64,000 nucleotides of DNA from Orychophragmus violaceus (lineage: Eukaryota; Streptophyta; Magnoliopsida; Brassicales; Brassicaceae), in NCBI GenBank assembly GCA_030180135.1, contig CM058238.1, forward strand, positions 3,668,461 to 3,732,460, given 5' to 3'. The notes under the pieces are model-generated. The model saw only the letters and a list, made by a program, of their open reading frames with translations, had not been told where the DNA came from and did no database searches. Both the position numbers and the translations under genes were made by a program. Positions 45,669-59,787 of this stretch are shown here, piece by piece. The first letter of the stretch is position 1; each line of letters starts with the position of its first letter.

Positions 45669-46530
45669 CTATGCTGCATGGAATCGGAAGCGGGTACGCG
45701 GAAGCGGAATCGTTAGGAAGCTAAGAAGCGAATTTTTCAAAATATTTAGGAAGTGGGTACGTGTTGGAAGCATATATAAATAAATAAATAAATTTATATA
45801 TATACTAAAATTAAATTAAATTATATTACAAATATTAAGACATCCTAGATGTTATTATACTTCTGTAAAAGAATTACCAACTTCTTAATTTAGTAAATAT
45901 AATAAAATCGCAATTTATAAGTTACATCTTGATAAATAATTTGACTTGCAATATAAAAACAATTAAATCATGTATATATGTTCATCATGTATACACATGG
46001 GTTCACAAAAGCTATGCCATGAACATACAATATACCAATAAGACAAAAGAAATTTTCGGTCTACTATACTAATAAGAAACTTTGGGTCTACTATACTAAT
46101 AAGATAAATTAGTTACTATACTAATAAGAAACTTTGGGTCTACTATACTAATAAGATAAATTAGTATTATATTTAGCCAAGGAATTACTAAAGCAAAATA
46201 CATACATACAACTTTCCATAAATTTAAGTGTATTAAGTTGTTGGGCCACAAACAACACAAATTTTATAAGCCCAAAAAGATTAATTTATTGTCATCTTCC
46301 CTAAATAACAATCGTGCAGTCTGAATCTTATGCAACCACCGTCAACACGTTTCCGATCTGCAACCACCTTCACGCTTCCAACTTGAATCGTGCGTTTCCA
46401 TCACGCTTCTAAATGTCTTAGTTTTGGAATCGTGATTCCATGACGATTCCGAGCGATTCTGAACGGTTCCGTTTCCGGTTCCGCTTCGGGAGCGCGAAAC
46501 ACATCAAGATGAGCGATTCCATGCTTCCTA
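45669..46530. mobile_element. GGAAGCGG-repeat transposon, copy 2, with 9-bp duplication
   Basis: An 862-bp non-coding element whose ends share GCATGGAATCG in inverted orientation. It is flanked by the 9-bp direct repeat GATTAGAAC (45660-45668 and 46531-46539). Its left end (GGAATCGGAAGCGGGTACGC) matches the inverted right end of the element at 17865. A 9-bp duplication favours a Mutator-like family. A 60-bp tandem repeat (CTACTATACTAATAAGA) at 46056-46165 lies inside. It is nested in the Helitron. Confidence 0.65.
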
Positions 46531-47119
46531 GATTAGAACTGAAATTAGGAATCAGACGATGGATTTCTTACCTGGTTTTGTGAGATTCGAAGCTCAGCCA
46601 ACCGTTTTTATCTCGATTAATAAAGATCTGAAACGACATGCAAAAAATTATAATCAACAGGAACACAATCAGAGATAGAATTGGAAATAGTAGACGACAT
46701 GTTTGAAATAGTACCTACCCAGATTCCGAGCTCGACGATGATGTGGAAACCGCTTGGAAGCGGTAATAAACGAAAGTCATGAATTTGGTTTTAAAAAGAT
46801 CAGGAGAAATGGAGAAAAATTGAGGAGGTGACTGAAATAAACGGGAAATAGGTCGCCGGAGATGAATTTCTAACATCGGAACGGTGAGAGAAGGCGATCG
46901 GTTGCTTTGATGGAGATGAAGTTTCGAGATAAGGTGGGAGAGAAATTGTGCGTGAGAAAATGAGAGAGATGGAAAAAAAAAATGGTGGAATAGTAACCAA
47001 ATTTTTTTTGGAATAGTCATTGAAATGGTATAACACGTCAGCAATTTAGGATGATCTGATTGGAGGAGAAGAGAATTTTTCTCTCACATGACTTGTGCTT
47101 TATTATATTTAGATAAGAA

Positions 47120-48430
47120 GTTGGGATCTTTTCTTATTGAAATTTGTAAAGTACATGATGCTCTTTTCCGAAAATTAAATATATTGATATTGTAAAAAAA
47201 TTGCAAAACCCATATGCAATTTTAATATAACCCTTAATAAAAAAATTAAAACAGTTTAGATAAAATAATGTAACAAGTATGGGTTATACCTTTCAATTGG
47301 TATGCTAGATAAATAGTAGAATAACGGAATAACTGAGTAATTATTGGCGGGACGAACTAAACTATATCAAGTTTTTGTAGAAAATTTATAAAACACTGAA
47401 AAACTAATTTTAGTAGATTAGGAAAAAACGTAAAAAAAAAAATATTACGAATGATAAAAAATAACAGAATCACGTTTTTAAATCGTGAAAACATGAACAA
47501 GTAGTATATCATTCATCACCTATAATTTTCTATACAAACCTTATAGGTTAATATGAAATTTTGTTATATCTCCTTTTCACACATTTTCTTTGTTGAAAAC
47601 AATAGATTCCATTATTGGATTTGTGTACATCGTTGTGTATATGTCAAATCTGAACATATGTGAGACTTGTCTGCAATGTATTGAATCTATGGAGGTTTTC
47701 ATGAAGGTCTTCACCATAACAATTCCGTGTGGAAATGTATAAGCCATCGTCATGTTACGAGTCAGTGACTCTCGGAAACAACCATAAATCTAAGAGATAG
47801 ATCTAAAATAATCTCGGTATTACTTACCGGGAAAACGCGACACATTTGCCGGACACTTGTTCTATTGGAGAGGATCGAAGACGTCGGAAGTATATATTTG
47901 TAAAAAGATGGCGGTGTTGGAGTACATGGATCCAAGCACCAAGAGATTGTATGTGGGACCAATTTGCTGGAGAATCCATTCGGTTTCTAGAGATCTGCAT
48001 TGAACGTGGATGACAGTACCATAAAAAAATAACATAAACGATTGCCCTAGAAACCAATATCATCCAAGAACTTTGTTGATAGAAAACCGATTCGCAGATT
48101 CGATCGGTCACGACGGGAAAATTTGAGATCGATCATCGGTGTATCGCCGAAAAACAAATATTTTTTTCTCCAAACCAGAATTATTACGATTTAAACTATA
48201 AAAACAAAAGAAAGAAGAAGAAGACCGACGTCGGTAAACAATGTCTGAAAATGAAAACGGTTTTGTCGCACTTTGGGTCGCAGAGAGAGAGAAACGGTTT
48301 TCATCAACTTGCCGCTTAAACTTCAAAATCTCCATAGAAAAATGTTAGGGGGCAAAGTGTTATTTGATAATTATTTTATTTTTATAGACGGTGAAAAAAT
48401 AGGAAAATATTTTGGTAACCCTACGGATCC
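47120..48430. other. Intergenic, nothing recognised
   Basis: Several short minus-strand frames at 47760-48335 have no domain. I see no termini of mobile elements here. Confidence 0.45.
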
Positions 48431-48437
48431 TTCCTAA

Positions 48438-48690
48438 GAGCAGGTACACCCGTGTTACTCACACGGGGTTCTTAAAAACATTATTTTATAAAAAAAAATT
48501 TTACAGATGCCAAAAAAAAAAAATCAAAAAAAAGGACGAGTCATGTAACGACACGTCAGTCGCTACAGTCAAGAAACGGCTCTTATATAAGGATTTTTGT
48601 ATACGGTATGTTAGCAATTGAGGTAGATCCCATATTATTTTAATATTTTTTTTTAAGAACCTAAGCTAAAAACCCCCAATGGATAAGCTC
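48438..48690. mobile_element. Harbinger-like MITE, copy 6
   Basis: A 253-bp element with ends GAGCAGGTACACCCG and (right) CCAATGGATAAGCTC, and a TAA duplication (48435-48437, 48691-48693). It contains CGACACGTCAGTCGC and CTCTTATATAAGG, the latter equivalent to the CTTAAATAAG core of other copies. Confidence 0.8.
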
Positions 48691-48893
48691 TAAGAGTCTA
48701 AGACTATATATAAAAAAAACCATAATACTAAATTATTTTGTGGTAGAGAAAATACGATATTGTTTTTTAGAACTTAATGTGAAAAGTACTTTCACGAATC
48801 GATGGGTGAATGTACGGCATGGTTTATATCCAATCATCTCACCCCTTTCTCTTTTCTGGATATGTCAAGTGGATCCTTTATTTAGAGCTTGAT

Positions 48894-49917
48894 TGGTTCA
48901 CCCGCTGCCACCCACAAACGCTACATTTGCGGGCGGTTGCGGTTGATAGCGTTTAGAAACAATCATTACAACCGCTTTGTATCGCTTGGAATCGCTCCTT
49001 ACCGCTAAAAATCAAAAGCTCCTTCTCGCAAGCGTTTGCGGTTGCGGGCGGTTGCGTTTACAAATATTTTTTTTTTTAAATACGTATAAATCTAAAATTT
49101 TCTATTTAAATTATTACCTATAACAATGTAAAAGCAAAAATTTGTCAAAACAAGGAAAACAAAACGTTCTCACGGAATTAAACAAACAATATGCGTTGAC
49201 TCTAAATTGGAATAAAATTAAGAACAAGCTTGAAGCTTTAAAAAGGAAGAATCGTTAGAGAAGGTATAGCGCGAGAGATATGGGATGCTCGTTAAAGAAG
49301 AATCGTATATGAAGACAAGGCTGGATCTTTTTCTCACGTTTTTCTTTTGATGTTTTTCTAACAAGAAGCTATGTTAGTGTTTTGGAAATTTTCATTTAGT
49401 TCTTTGAAAATCTATTTTGGACTTTTTTTTTTGAGAATCAGTTTTAATTTTACTTTTTCGATCTCTGTTTCTTGTTCTCCAACACGTTTAGAGGATGCTT
49501 GATACAATAACAAGTCTTTGGGAAAGTTAATTCATGTGGCTCCTTTTGGTCGAAATAATATGCTTGTCCTTTACAGTTGTCCTGCAACTCATCGCCCAAC
49601 TTCAGCTTTATTGTAATGGCAACGTAGAATCTGAGATCAAACTTTCTTGAGAAATGGAATTGATTCATTTTTTTTTCGAGAAGCATCCTAAGCTTGATTT
49701 GATTTAACACATTATTTTTACTTTACTATTTTTATTCAACCGCTATTAACCGCAACCACTTGTCAACCAGTCAAGAATATTCCGCAAACACATCTACTTC
49801 CAATTGTTAAACCAGTCGTACAAAACGTTTACAAATGCTACTAACCGCAACCGCCCGCTTCCGCAAGCTCTCGCAACCGCAACCACAACCGCCGCGTTTG
49901 AACCAGTCGAGCCCTTA
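48894..49917. mobile_element. hAT-like element with GCGGTTGCG subterminal repeats
   Basis: Inverted ends GAGCTTGATTGGTTCA and GGGCTCGACTGGTTCA (inverted right end). Dense GCGGTTGCGG/CCGCAACCGC motifs occupy the outer 150 bp on each side (48925-49065 and 49738-49890). The roughly 700-bp centre has no transposase. Subterminal repeats of this kind are typical of hAT elements, but an 8-bp duplication was not found. Confidence 0.65.
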
Positions 49918-49980
49918 GAAGGGCATCTCTACGTTTTAACTTTTAACTTATTTAAATCGTAGTTCAATTTTCAACTTTAG

Positions 49981-50036
49981 AAAGCGACAAGATAATATCT
50001 TTTTTTTTTTGAACAAAAAAGCGACAAGATAATATC
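49981..50036 (-). mobile_element. Tail-only micro-insertion
   Basis: AAAGCGACAAGATAATATC (19 bp, perfect) at 49981-49999 and 50018-50036 flanks an 18-bp insert of T11 followed by GAACAAA. It reads as TTTGTTC plus poly(A) on the minus strand. Confidence 0.7.
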
Positions 50037-50391
50037 AACCAGAGTAGATTCATAATATAAGATAGTAGCATTTAGTTTACGATATTGTAACACGATTTTT
50101 GCCAACAACGTATAGCATTTACTCATTAGAGTTCATTACCATTTAAATGCATCTTAAATACTATAAATAATTAAATACTAAAAATACTAATAATCATTCG
50201 TCACATCCTTCTAATTTTTTAATCCTTATTTCTTGATTTGCTTACATTAAACACGTTGAGCTTTTCCTTCTCGGTATACATTTTCTCGGTATACATTTTA
50301 CCTTCATGATCGATCTTTCTTCTTTTTTCTTCACCTCATTAGCCATATCTTCAATTTTTGGTCTGTTCAAATATGTGAAAGTGAGTCAGTT

Positions 50392-51784
50392 TTAATGTTT
50401 TACCGAGTTGGCTCTGTTTGAGAGAATACTAACTAACCTTTCCTCGCTGAAAGAGTTTGATCGTCTTAGCACGGGTTGAGCAGTAACTCGTTCCTGACAC
50501 ACTGACTCGACGATGCTCCCGCTGAAATACTCCTTATCTTCCGACTGTGGATTCCCGAACCTTGGATTCTCCGACATGAACCTTATCATCTCGCGTTCGT
50601 CTTCTACTACAGTCTTCTCGACAATGTTCTTGCACAAAACTCCTTTCCGAAGATTCTCTTCCTTCTGTCTCGTATTCATCAGACTCGGTGCGTAGTGCTT
50701 CGCGATGTGCCCGCATGAGATCATCTGGAGCCAAATCGACCCACGAAGCGATCCGGGTTCCACCGGATCTCCGTCCTCGACCCTCTCCGAAACGACGAGT
50801 CGACGTGGCTCAACTGGGTAGGGACGAGCTAACTCGGACGAGTCAGAGGGGACTGCCGGCGGCAAGTCCTGTTTTGTCTTGATCAAGTTGAGTTTTTTCT
50901 CGGTGAATTCAATTTTCTCCGTCGAATTTCCTCGAGAACAGCGAGACTGCGGTGTCGTGGAGGATGTATAACTGGTTTTCTCTTCTGAAAGTTCGTACTC
51001 TCCGTCTTCTTCTTCATCATCTTCTCTGACGTAGAGCTCTGAGTCGTCAAACGACGTCGTTCTGTTTTGACGCCTTGGTTTTGGCCTGAGAAGTCGACCT
51101 TTTGGAGCTTCTTGAATTGGACCCGACAATGGTCTGCTCACATGTGCCTCTTGAAATTTCTCTACAAAAGTTACAATTTTTTAAAAACTCAATCTTGCAA
51201 AACTTCAAATTTCAAGAATTTAGTATGATTCAACTTACCGGCGATTTCAGATCCTTTCAACACATACTCACCACAGTCCGAGGGATAGATCACATCGTTT
51301 TCAGCTAAGTCGTTCCACACGAATCCATTTCTATAGCTCCTTTTGCATGACCAAGCGTATTGTGATGGCATGCTCTTCCCTCTCAAAACCGTAAGCCGGT
51401 TCATCACATCTTCATTGAAAACACACACAAAAATCAAGCCTTTAACATCAAAATTGATATGAAAACACTAAACCATGATCCATAAACCGGTCCATAACAT
51501 GCCCAATAATGAATACAAAGTATATCTAATATCTCTGTGTATTGTTTTGGGCGTTTACCTCTTAACCGGAGAGGCTGGTTAACCGGAGCAATGACTTCGA
51601 TAACATGAGGGTGTTCAAGGTGGCCATTTCTAGTGAGATAATAAACGACTTGGACTCTTCTGAACATTGGTCTCTTTGGCTTGGCCTTTTCTTCTTCATC
51701 TTGCCGCAGATTCAAAGACCTTATTAGCCTCTCAGGACTTTTGTTATTCTCTCTGCCTCTTCTGCTGCTTCTTACAGCTTCCAT
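50392..51784 (-). CDS. UFC: SOSEKI / DUF966 protein (UPSTREAM OF FLC)
   Basis: Three exons, 51559-51784, 51239-51409 and 50392-51149, with GT-AG introns and a continuous frame of 384 residues. The N-terminal DIX-like oligomerisation domain is recognisable: RRVQVVYYLTRNGHLEHPHV, then VMNRLTVLRGKSMPSQYAWS and KRSYRNGFVWNDLAENDVIY ending around residue 130. The C-terminal part is polar and disordered, with a basic-aromatic patch and a short Cys-His stretch (LQMISCGHIAKHYAP). SOSEKI proteins polymerise through the DIX-like domain and mark cell corners or edges, linking to plant cell polarity. It is the ortholog of At5g10150 (UFC, SOK2), the gene upstream of FLC. Here it lies about 14.3 kb from the FLC start codon because of inserted elements. 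Confidence 0.93.
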
Positions 51785-51789
51785 CTTTT

Positions 51790-53155
51790 GTGTCTATGTC
51801 CGGACAAGAGATGAGAATTATTAACAAACAGACTGTTCTTTGTATGTATAAATAAAGAAGATGTATGTATGTGGAATATGTGTGTGAAGTGGACTGTCAT
51901 TGATACAACACAATGGGCATTGGAGATGAGCCCAACCAGACCTGACAACGACTTGGCTTTACTTCCTATGGAACTCGGCAAACTTAATATCTATCTACCT
52001 GATGGTACAATGGGATAACCCGGTCCACTCCAATTTTGTCCAACTTTTATTTTATCTTGATTTTTAGGATTTTATATCCGCTGATCTCTGGTGTAGGATA
52101 TCATCGATAAGCCCATTAGAAATCAGATACATCAGTAAAATATTATGGCTCGACCATCAAGCCCGTCAAAGAGTCAAACGGTTTAACAAGAAGTCAGACC
52201 TTTCATGCTATAAATAGATATTTCATTCTTCATTTCACGCATCATATAACTTGTGAAGACTTTAGACTACACTTATAAAATGACGAGCCCGAACAATATT
52301 TAGAAAACACGTCTATCGATGGACTCCCACCTTATAAATCTTATTTATTGTTCGGCTTCAGCCTAATAAGCAATACATAACAGTTTCTAACCTTACTTAA
52401 AGTTTATTTTTATTTTGTTAGTTCAGACCCTTTTGATCGTAATTTTGACCTTTTGAACTAGATCAAATTTCGTAATAACATCTAGTTCAACCATACCAAA
52501 ACAAAATTATTCAAACCAAATTTCATTTAACCCAATTCAATAATAATAAACTTTAATATTTGTATAAACCAAATTGATCTTGAACTAACTCGAATTGGGT
52601 GCAATAAACCTAAATTAATTCAATACACAGTTAACCGCTAATTTCAAGACACTTGATTGATTTAGAAAACTACCGTAAAAACAGTTATTTTCAACTTTTT
52701 GTTATCGTTTTTACTAACAGTTTTAAATTACATTTTTGCACTATTCAACCGCTTTATCATTTTCACTAACCGTTAATATAACCGTTCTGTTTTCGTTCAC
52801 CAATAGGACCCTTAGTCTGGTCCAATGTGATTCGGCTTATATGGGATGTGCCAAGTCCTCATCCTAAAAGGTTAAACCCGGTTTGGTTTTGGTAACACTA
52901 GACAAGTTTGGTCCCCATAAGATTTGGTTGAGCAATGTGTCTTTAATGATATTCCTCATATTTGTCGAATGTTTAACCTCATTAAATTTGTTTTGATTGC
53001 CTAAATTTGGATAAAAAGATGCAAGCGAACTGTTGTTTCAGAGATGACGATGAGTCAAGATCACTGTGCTTCAAATGGAAATTTGACTTTTGTGACCTCT
53101 TTTCAAATAAAACAAATAAAAAATATTATAATTCTCTTTGTTTGTATAACCACAC
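51790..53155. promoter_or_regulatory. SOSEKI upstream region and spacer
   Basis: The first 200 bp presumably hold the promoter of the minus-strand SOSEKI gene (TATA-like TATTTATACATAC on the minus strand near 51845). The remainder is AT-rich and shows no element. Confidence 0.4.
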
Positions 53156-53159
53156 ACTC

Positions 53160-53445
53160 AAAGCATGTACATTAATGATTTTTAGTGTGGGTTTTTGGCA
53201 CAGTTTTTTAAACAAAACAGAATAAAAAATTAATTTTTTTAAGAAACCCTTAAAAACCGATCCTTAAATAAGAGACTTAAAAACTCGGGTTCTTACCTGT
53301 AGCGCATACGTATCATGTTATGATTGGTTCAACTTTTTTTTTTTTGATTTTTGAAATTTTTTTTTTCTATCTACAAAAAAAAAAATTAAAAAATTATTTA
53401 AGAACCCCCAAAGAATGTTCATGGATGTACATGATCTCAGGTCTT
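53160..53445. mobile_element. Harbinger-like MITE, copy 7 (degraded)
   Basis: Ends AAGCATGTACATTAATG and, inverted, GATCATGTACATCCATG. The internal GATCCTTAAATAAGAG and CTGTAGCGCATACGTA match the family (copy 2 has CTGTAGCGCCACGTAG). No intact trinucleotide duplication remains. Confidence 0.6.
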
Positions 53446-53449
53446 AAAG

Positions 53450-54780
53450 ATAAAATAGCTCCAGAATCTAGGTAACTAAAGAGGACACGTGAGAGTTGTT
53501 TACTGCTTATGTATTTTTCTCACTACATCCGTTAAAAACAGACCAATATGACACATCAACAAAAAGGGTAAAACTATTTATGGAATCTCTTCTTCTTCTT
53601 TTTTCTTTCTCAAATGATTCTGACTATTTTAATATTTTGTTAATCCAACAATCCTCTATTAGGTTCATCGCAGTAATATATAAATTCAGTTAATCATTGT
53701 TTCATAAAACTAATGAAAAAGGTGCATGAATATAACAGCGAGGAAAGTTCTCGGTGCGTAGAATGGCCCATCTACTTAACTTCCTCACCAGCTACAAAAC
53801 CAAAACAATGCCATTTTTAAGTTCGTTGTGTCATAGTAATAAATGTCGGGTTTATAGATAAAGCAATATTAAAAACAGGGAGGAAAGTACAAATAAATAT
53901 TAATTTATAAAATATTGTATTATTTTTTATTATTTCCGGAAATATTTATTTATTATCAACATCGTATATGAAACGCCAAAAAGGAAAAAAATCCTGATTG
54001 TTGCATAATAAATATCGTTTTCTATAAAATACAAAATGTCGGTATATATTGAATACATCTGTTCATAACTTATATGTCAACATAATAATAATTATATACC
54101 ATATATATTTCTCCATCTATAGAGCGCAATAATTTGGATGCTGAGAGATTTATTGATTGGTAACTTAAAATCACTGCCGTTAGAGGTATTATCATTTTAA
54201 TATTATCAATTACAAAAATATTATTAGAATTATAGTAAAAATGATTATTTTATGTTATCGTTTTCAATAACAGCTTTTATTAATAATTTTTTCTTACAAT
54301 TTTATATTATTCAACCAATTACTTTTGTTTACTAATAATTAATATACATGTTCTACGTTTGTTGCCAACGGAACCCATTAGAGTAGAAGTTGTTGTTGTA
54401 CTATTTTAAAAATTGATAGGTCTTTCTTTTACAATTTTGGTAGATCGATATTGATCCTTTCCGTATTATTTTAAAGGTTTAGTTGAATAATAAAGTGCCT
54501 TTTATTTTAGCTGAATAGTAAATTTCAGTTGTTGTATGTAGCGTAGTTGCAGTTGCACAATGCAGGGCGGTGGTTGGTCTGACTTTGGTTCAATAATTAC
54601 CAAAGATCACTATTATATTTTCTGCATTTTCACATTCTATTAATAGATACAGTTGAGCCGTAAACAAATAAAAATGGTGTAGAAATAGATGAAAATACGA
54701 ATCTGGTACCCAAAAAAAAGAGTAGGTGAAATTAAGTAGGCTTATATATTTGTACAAAAAGCCTAAGATAGGCCCAATAG
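53450..54780. other. Intergenic, no gene recognised
   Basis: AT-rich spacer between the MITE and the dehydratase gene. Nothing else apparent. Confidence 0.5.
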
Positions 54781-54923
54781 TGGGTGAAATAAAATAACTA
54801 TATGGGCCGCTCAAACAATAAAAGGCTCGTTCATCCCATTTTACCCACCATTTTTTCCGTTGGAAGCACTTTCAAAATTCCCTTCGAAACCTCCGTCCAC
54901 TTCTCTCTCGAAATCGATCGGCA

Positions 54924-56341
54924 ATGGCTGCCTCCAACTCCATTTTCACCGTCGCTCCGTCGAGAAATCTCGCACGTTTCTCTCTTAACCAGTCAGTGTC
55001 TCCACCGTCGAGTCTTCCGCTGAACAGATCGAACTCCGTCGCGTATCGTTCCAAACTCCGATCCAGCTCGCTCGTCATGTGCTCCACAGATGAATCAAAG
55101 AGCACCGCAGATAAAGAGATCCCAATAGAACTCAGTAATTTTACTCACATTGCATTCTGATTACAAATCGATTTTTCAAACTTAAAAAATGTCAATTTCG
55201 AATTTTCAGGATACGAGGCTTTCCCAACTGTGATGGACATCAATAAGATACGAGAGATTTTGCCTCACAGGTGAAAATTACATTTTTGTAGCTGTGAATT
55301 TGTATTGTTCTGATTCGTTTTCTTCATCTTAATCATCCGTTTTTTGTGTGTGGATTGTTGTGTAGATTCCCGTTTCTTTTAGTGGATAGAGTGATAGAGT
55401 ACACAGCTGGTGTATCTGCGGTAGCTATTAAAAACGTGACCATTAATGACAATTTCTTTCCTGGGCATTTCCCTGAGAGGCCGATCATGCCTGGAGTCCT
55501 CATGGTTGAGGTAATCGCATTGCATGCTTGTCTCTTCTTGCAATTCATTTATAGTTCAAGAGACGCTTTAGAGATCTTGACTTTCCCGTTTGTTCTGATT
55601 TTTGGTTGCTGTAGTAGAATGCTTATTTATGTATACAAGCGGTAGTTAGGTGAATTGTTGGTTTTAATTGGTGACTCTAGAGATGCAGAATGAGAGTGAA
55701 AATTTATGTTCAAGTCAAGAGGGAACTGAAAGGTGTAGGCTTTGCCTTTAAGTTTCAGTGTTTGGGTGGGTTACTAGGGTTCTCCAAACTAAAGCTTTAA
55801 GATTAAGAAATGAACCGGCTTTAAGAGTAAGGTCAGCTATTTTAAAGGATATCTTGGATCATATGAACAGTTGCTCTACTGCGATATAAGTAAAACAAGT
55901 AGCATCTATTCCAAATCTAAGTGGCATGAAATGATTAGCTGACGCATTATGTATTGTTATAGTTAAAAAGAGCTACATGTAGTCTCTTCATATAGCTTCA
56001 TCCATTTGTTTTCAAACATCTTGTACACAACACTAGGGTACACAGCACTACTTCAAAACTGTAAAATATCTGTTATATATCCACAGGCCATGGCTCAGGT
56101 AGGAGGTATAGTGATGCTACAACCAGAAGTTGGCGGATCTAAAAGCAACTTCTTTTTTGCTGGTATCGACAAAGTCAGATTCAGGAAGCCTGTGATTGCA
56201 GGTGATACTCTAGTGATGAGGATGACGCTTGTTAAGATGCAGAAGCGGTTTGGGATAGCCAAGATGGAAGGGAAAGCATATGTTGGGAACTCTGTGGTAT
56301 GCGAAGGAGAGTTCTTGATGGCTATGGGAAAAGAAGAGTGA
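54924..56341 (+). CDS. Plastid 3-hydroxyacyl-ACP dehydratase (FabZ type)
   Basis: Four exons, 54924-55134, 55210-55270, 55366-55510 and 56087-56341, give 223 residues. The first ~70 residues are Ser/Arg-rich without acidic start (MAASNSIFTVAPSRNLARFS), a plastid transit peptide. The hotdog domain follows with MDINKIREILPHRFPFLLVD, the catalytic-His motif NFFPGHFPERPIMPGVLMVE and, across the exon 3/4 junction, EAMAQVGGIVML carrying the catalytic Glu. It ends GNSVVCEGEFLMAMGKEE. It catalyses the dehydration step of type II fatty-acid synthesis in the plastid stroma. The position matches At5g10160. Introns are GT-AG and frame is kept, so the gene appears intact. Confidence 0.95.
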
Positions 56342-56670
56342 TCATGTTCTCACGCCTCTTGCTTTTTTTTTTTTACCACTGTGGTTTTTTTTAACACTGA
56401 TACAGATTATGAGAACTATTATAAAGACAATTTTACAGGTCACGATCAACGGCTTCACCTGCTCCTGAAAACTTCCTTATAAGCTTGTCTAGTCTCAATG
56501 GTGACCATTTAGAAAGAAAGAATGAAGAGAAATACTGAGTGCAATTTTTATTCCTCAATTTTATATGATTTTTAAATAAGATGAAAGACAATTCAATTCA
56601 GCTCGAGATACCAATATTGGCTCGGCAATATAACGAAACCACATGGATGACATTTGTAAAAAAAAGAAAC

Positions 56671-56765
56671 AAAAACTTACATTTTCAAAATGTAATTATT
56701 CAAAACAGAAAATGTAAAATAAGAAGTAAAAACTTACATTTTCAAAATGTAATTATTCATTAAAA
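56671..56765. repeat. 58-bp direct repeat
   Basis: AAACTTACATTTTCAAAATG followed by TAATTATTCA occurs twice, with a short spacer rich in AGAAAATGTAAAATAAGAAG. It lies between the convergent dehydratase and MIPS genes. Confidence 0.7.
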
Positions 56766-56823
56766 CAGGAAAAAAGCAAAGCTAAATGAAGCGTTATTGT
56801 TGACCGACTGATTGATCTCTTCT

Positions 56824-59703
<2,880 letters not shown>

Positions 59704-59781
59704 TTTTGCCTTTTTTTTTTTGTTTGTGTGTGAAGGAAAGCTTGCTTCTGAATGCTTTGTGAATTGAGACCAAGCTCGTCT

Positions 59782-59787
59782 TTTATA
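59782..59787 (-). promoter_or_regulatory. TATA box of the MIPS gene
   Basis: TATAAA in the context CGCCTATAAAAGACG on the minus strand, about 80 bp upstream of the start codon. It lies at the inner edge of the 345-bp tandem repeats. Confidence 0.6.

Larger units (their letters stand above)
40446..47113 (-). mobile_element. Complete 6.7-kb Helitron
   Basis: On the minus strand the 5' end is TCTAAATATAATAAAGCACA at 47113, preceded by A. The 3' end is a GC-rich hairpin (CCCGTGCAACGCACGG) followed by ACCAGAATCTAG ending at 40446, followed by T. A^TC...CTAG^T is the canonical Helitron insertion form. It carries an RPA70-like gene in the same orientation, a 543-bp tandem duplication and a secondary transposon at 45669-46530. 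No Rep/helicase frame is visible, so it is probably non-autonomous. Confidence 0.78.

Noticed and set aside
47762..48335. Minus-strand frames of 66-95 codons between the Helitron and MITE
   Set aside because: No motif, and they overlap in different frames without splice logic.
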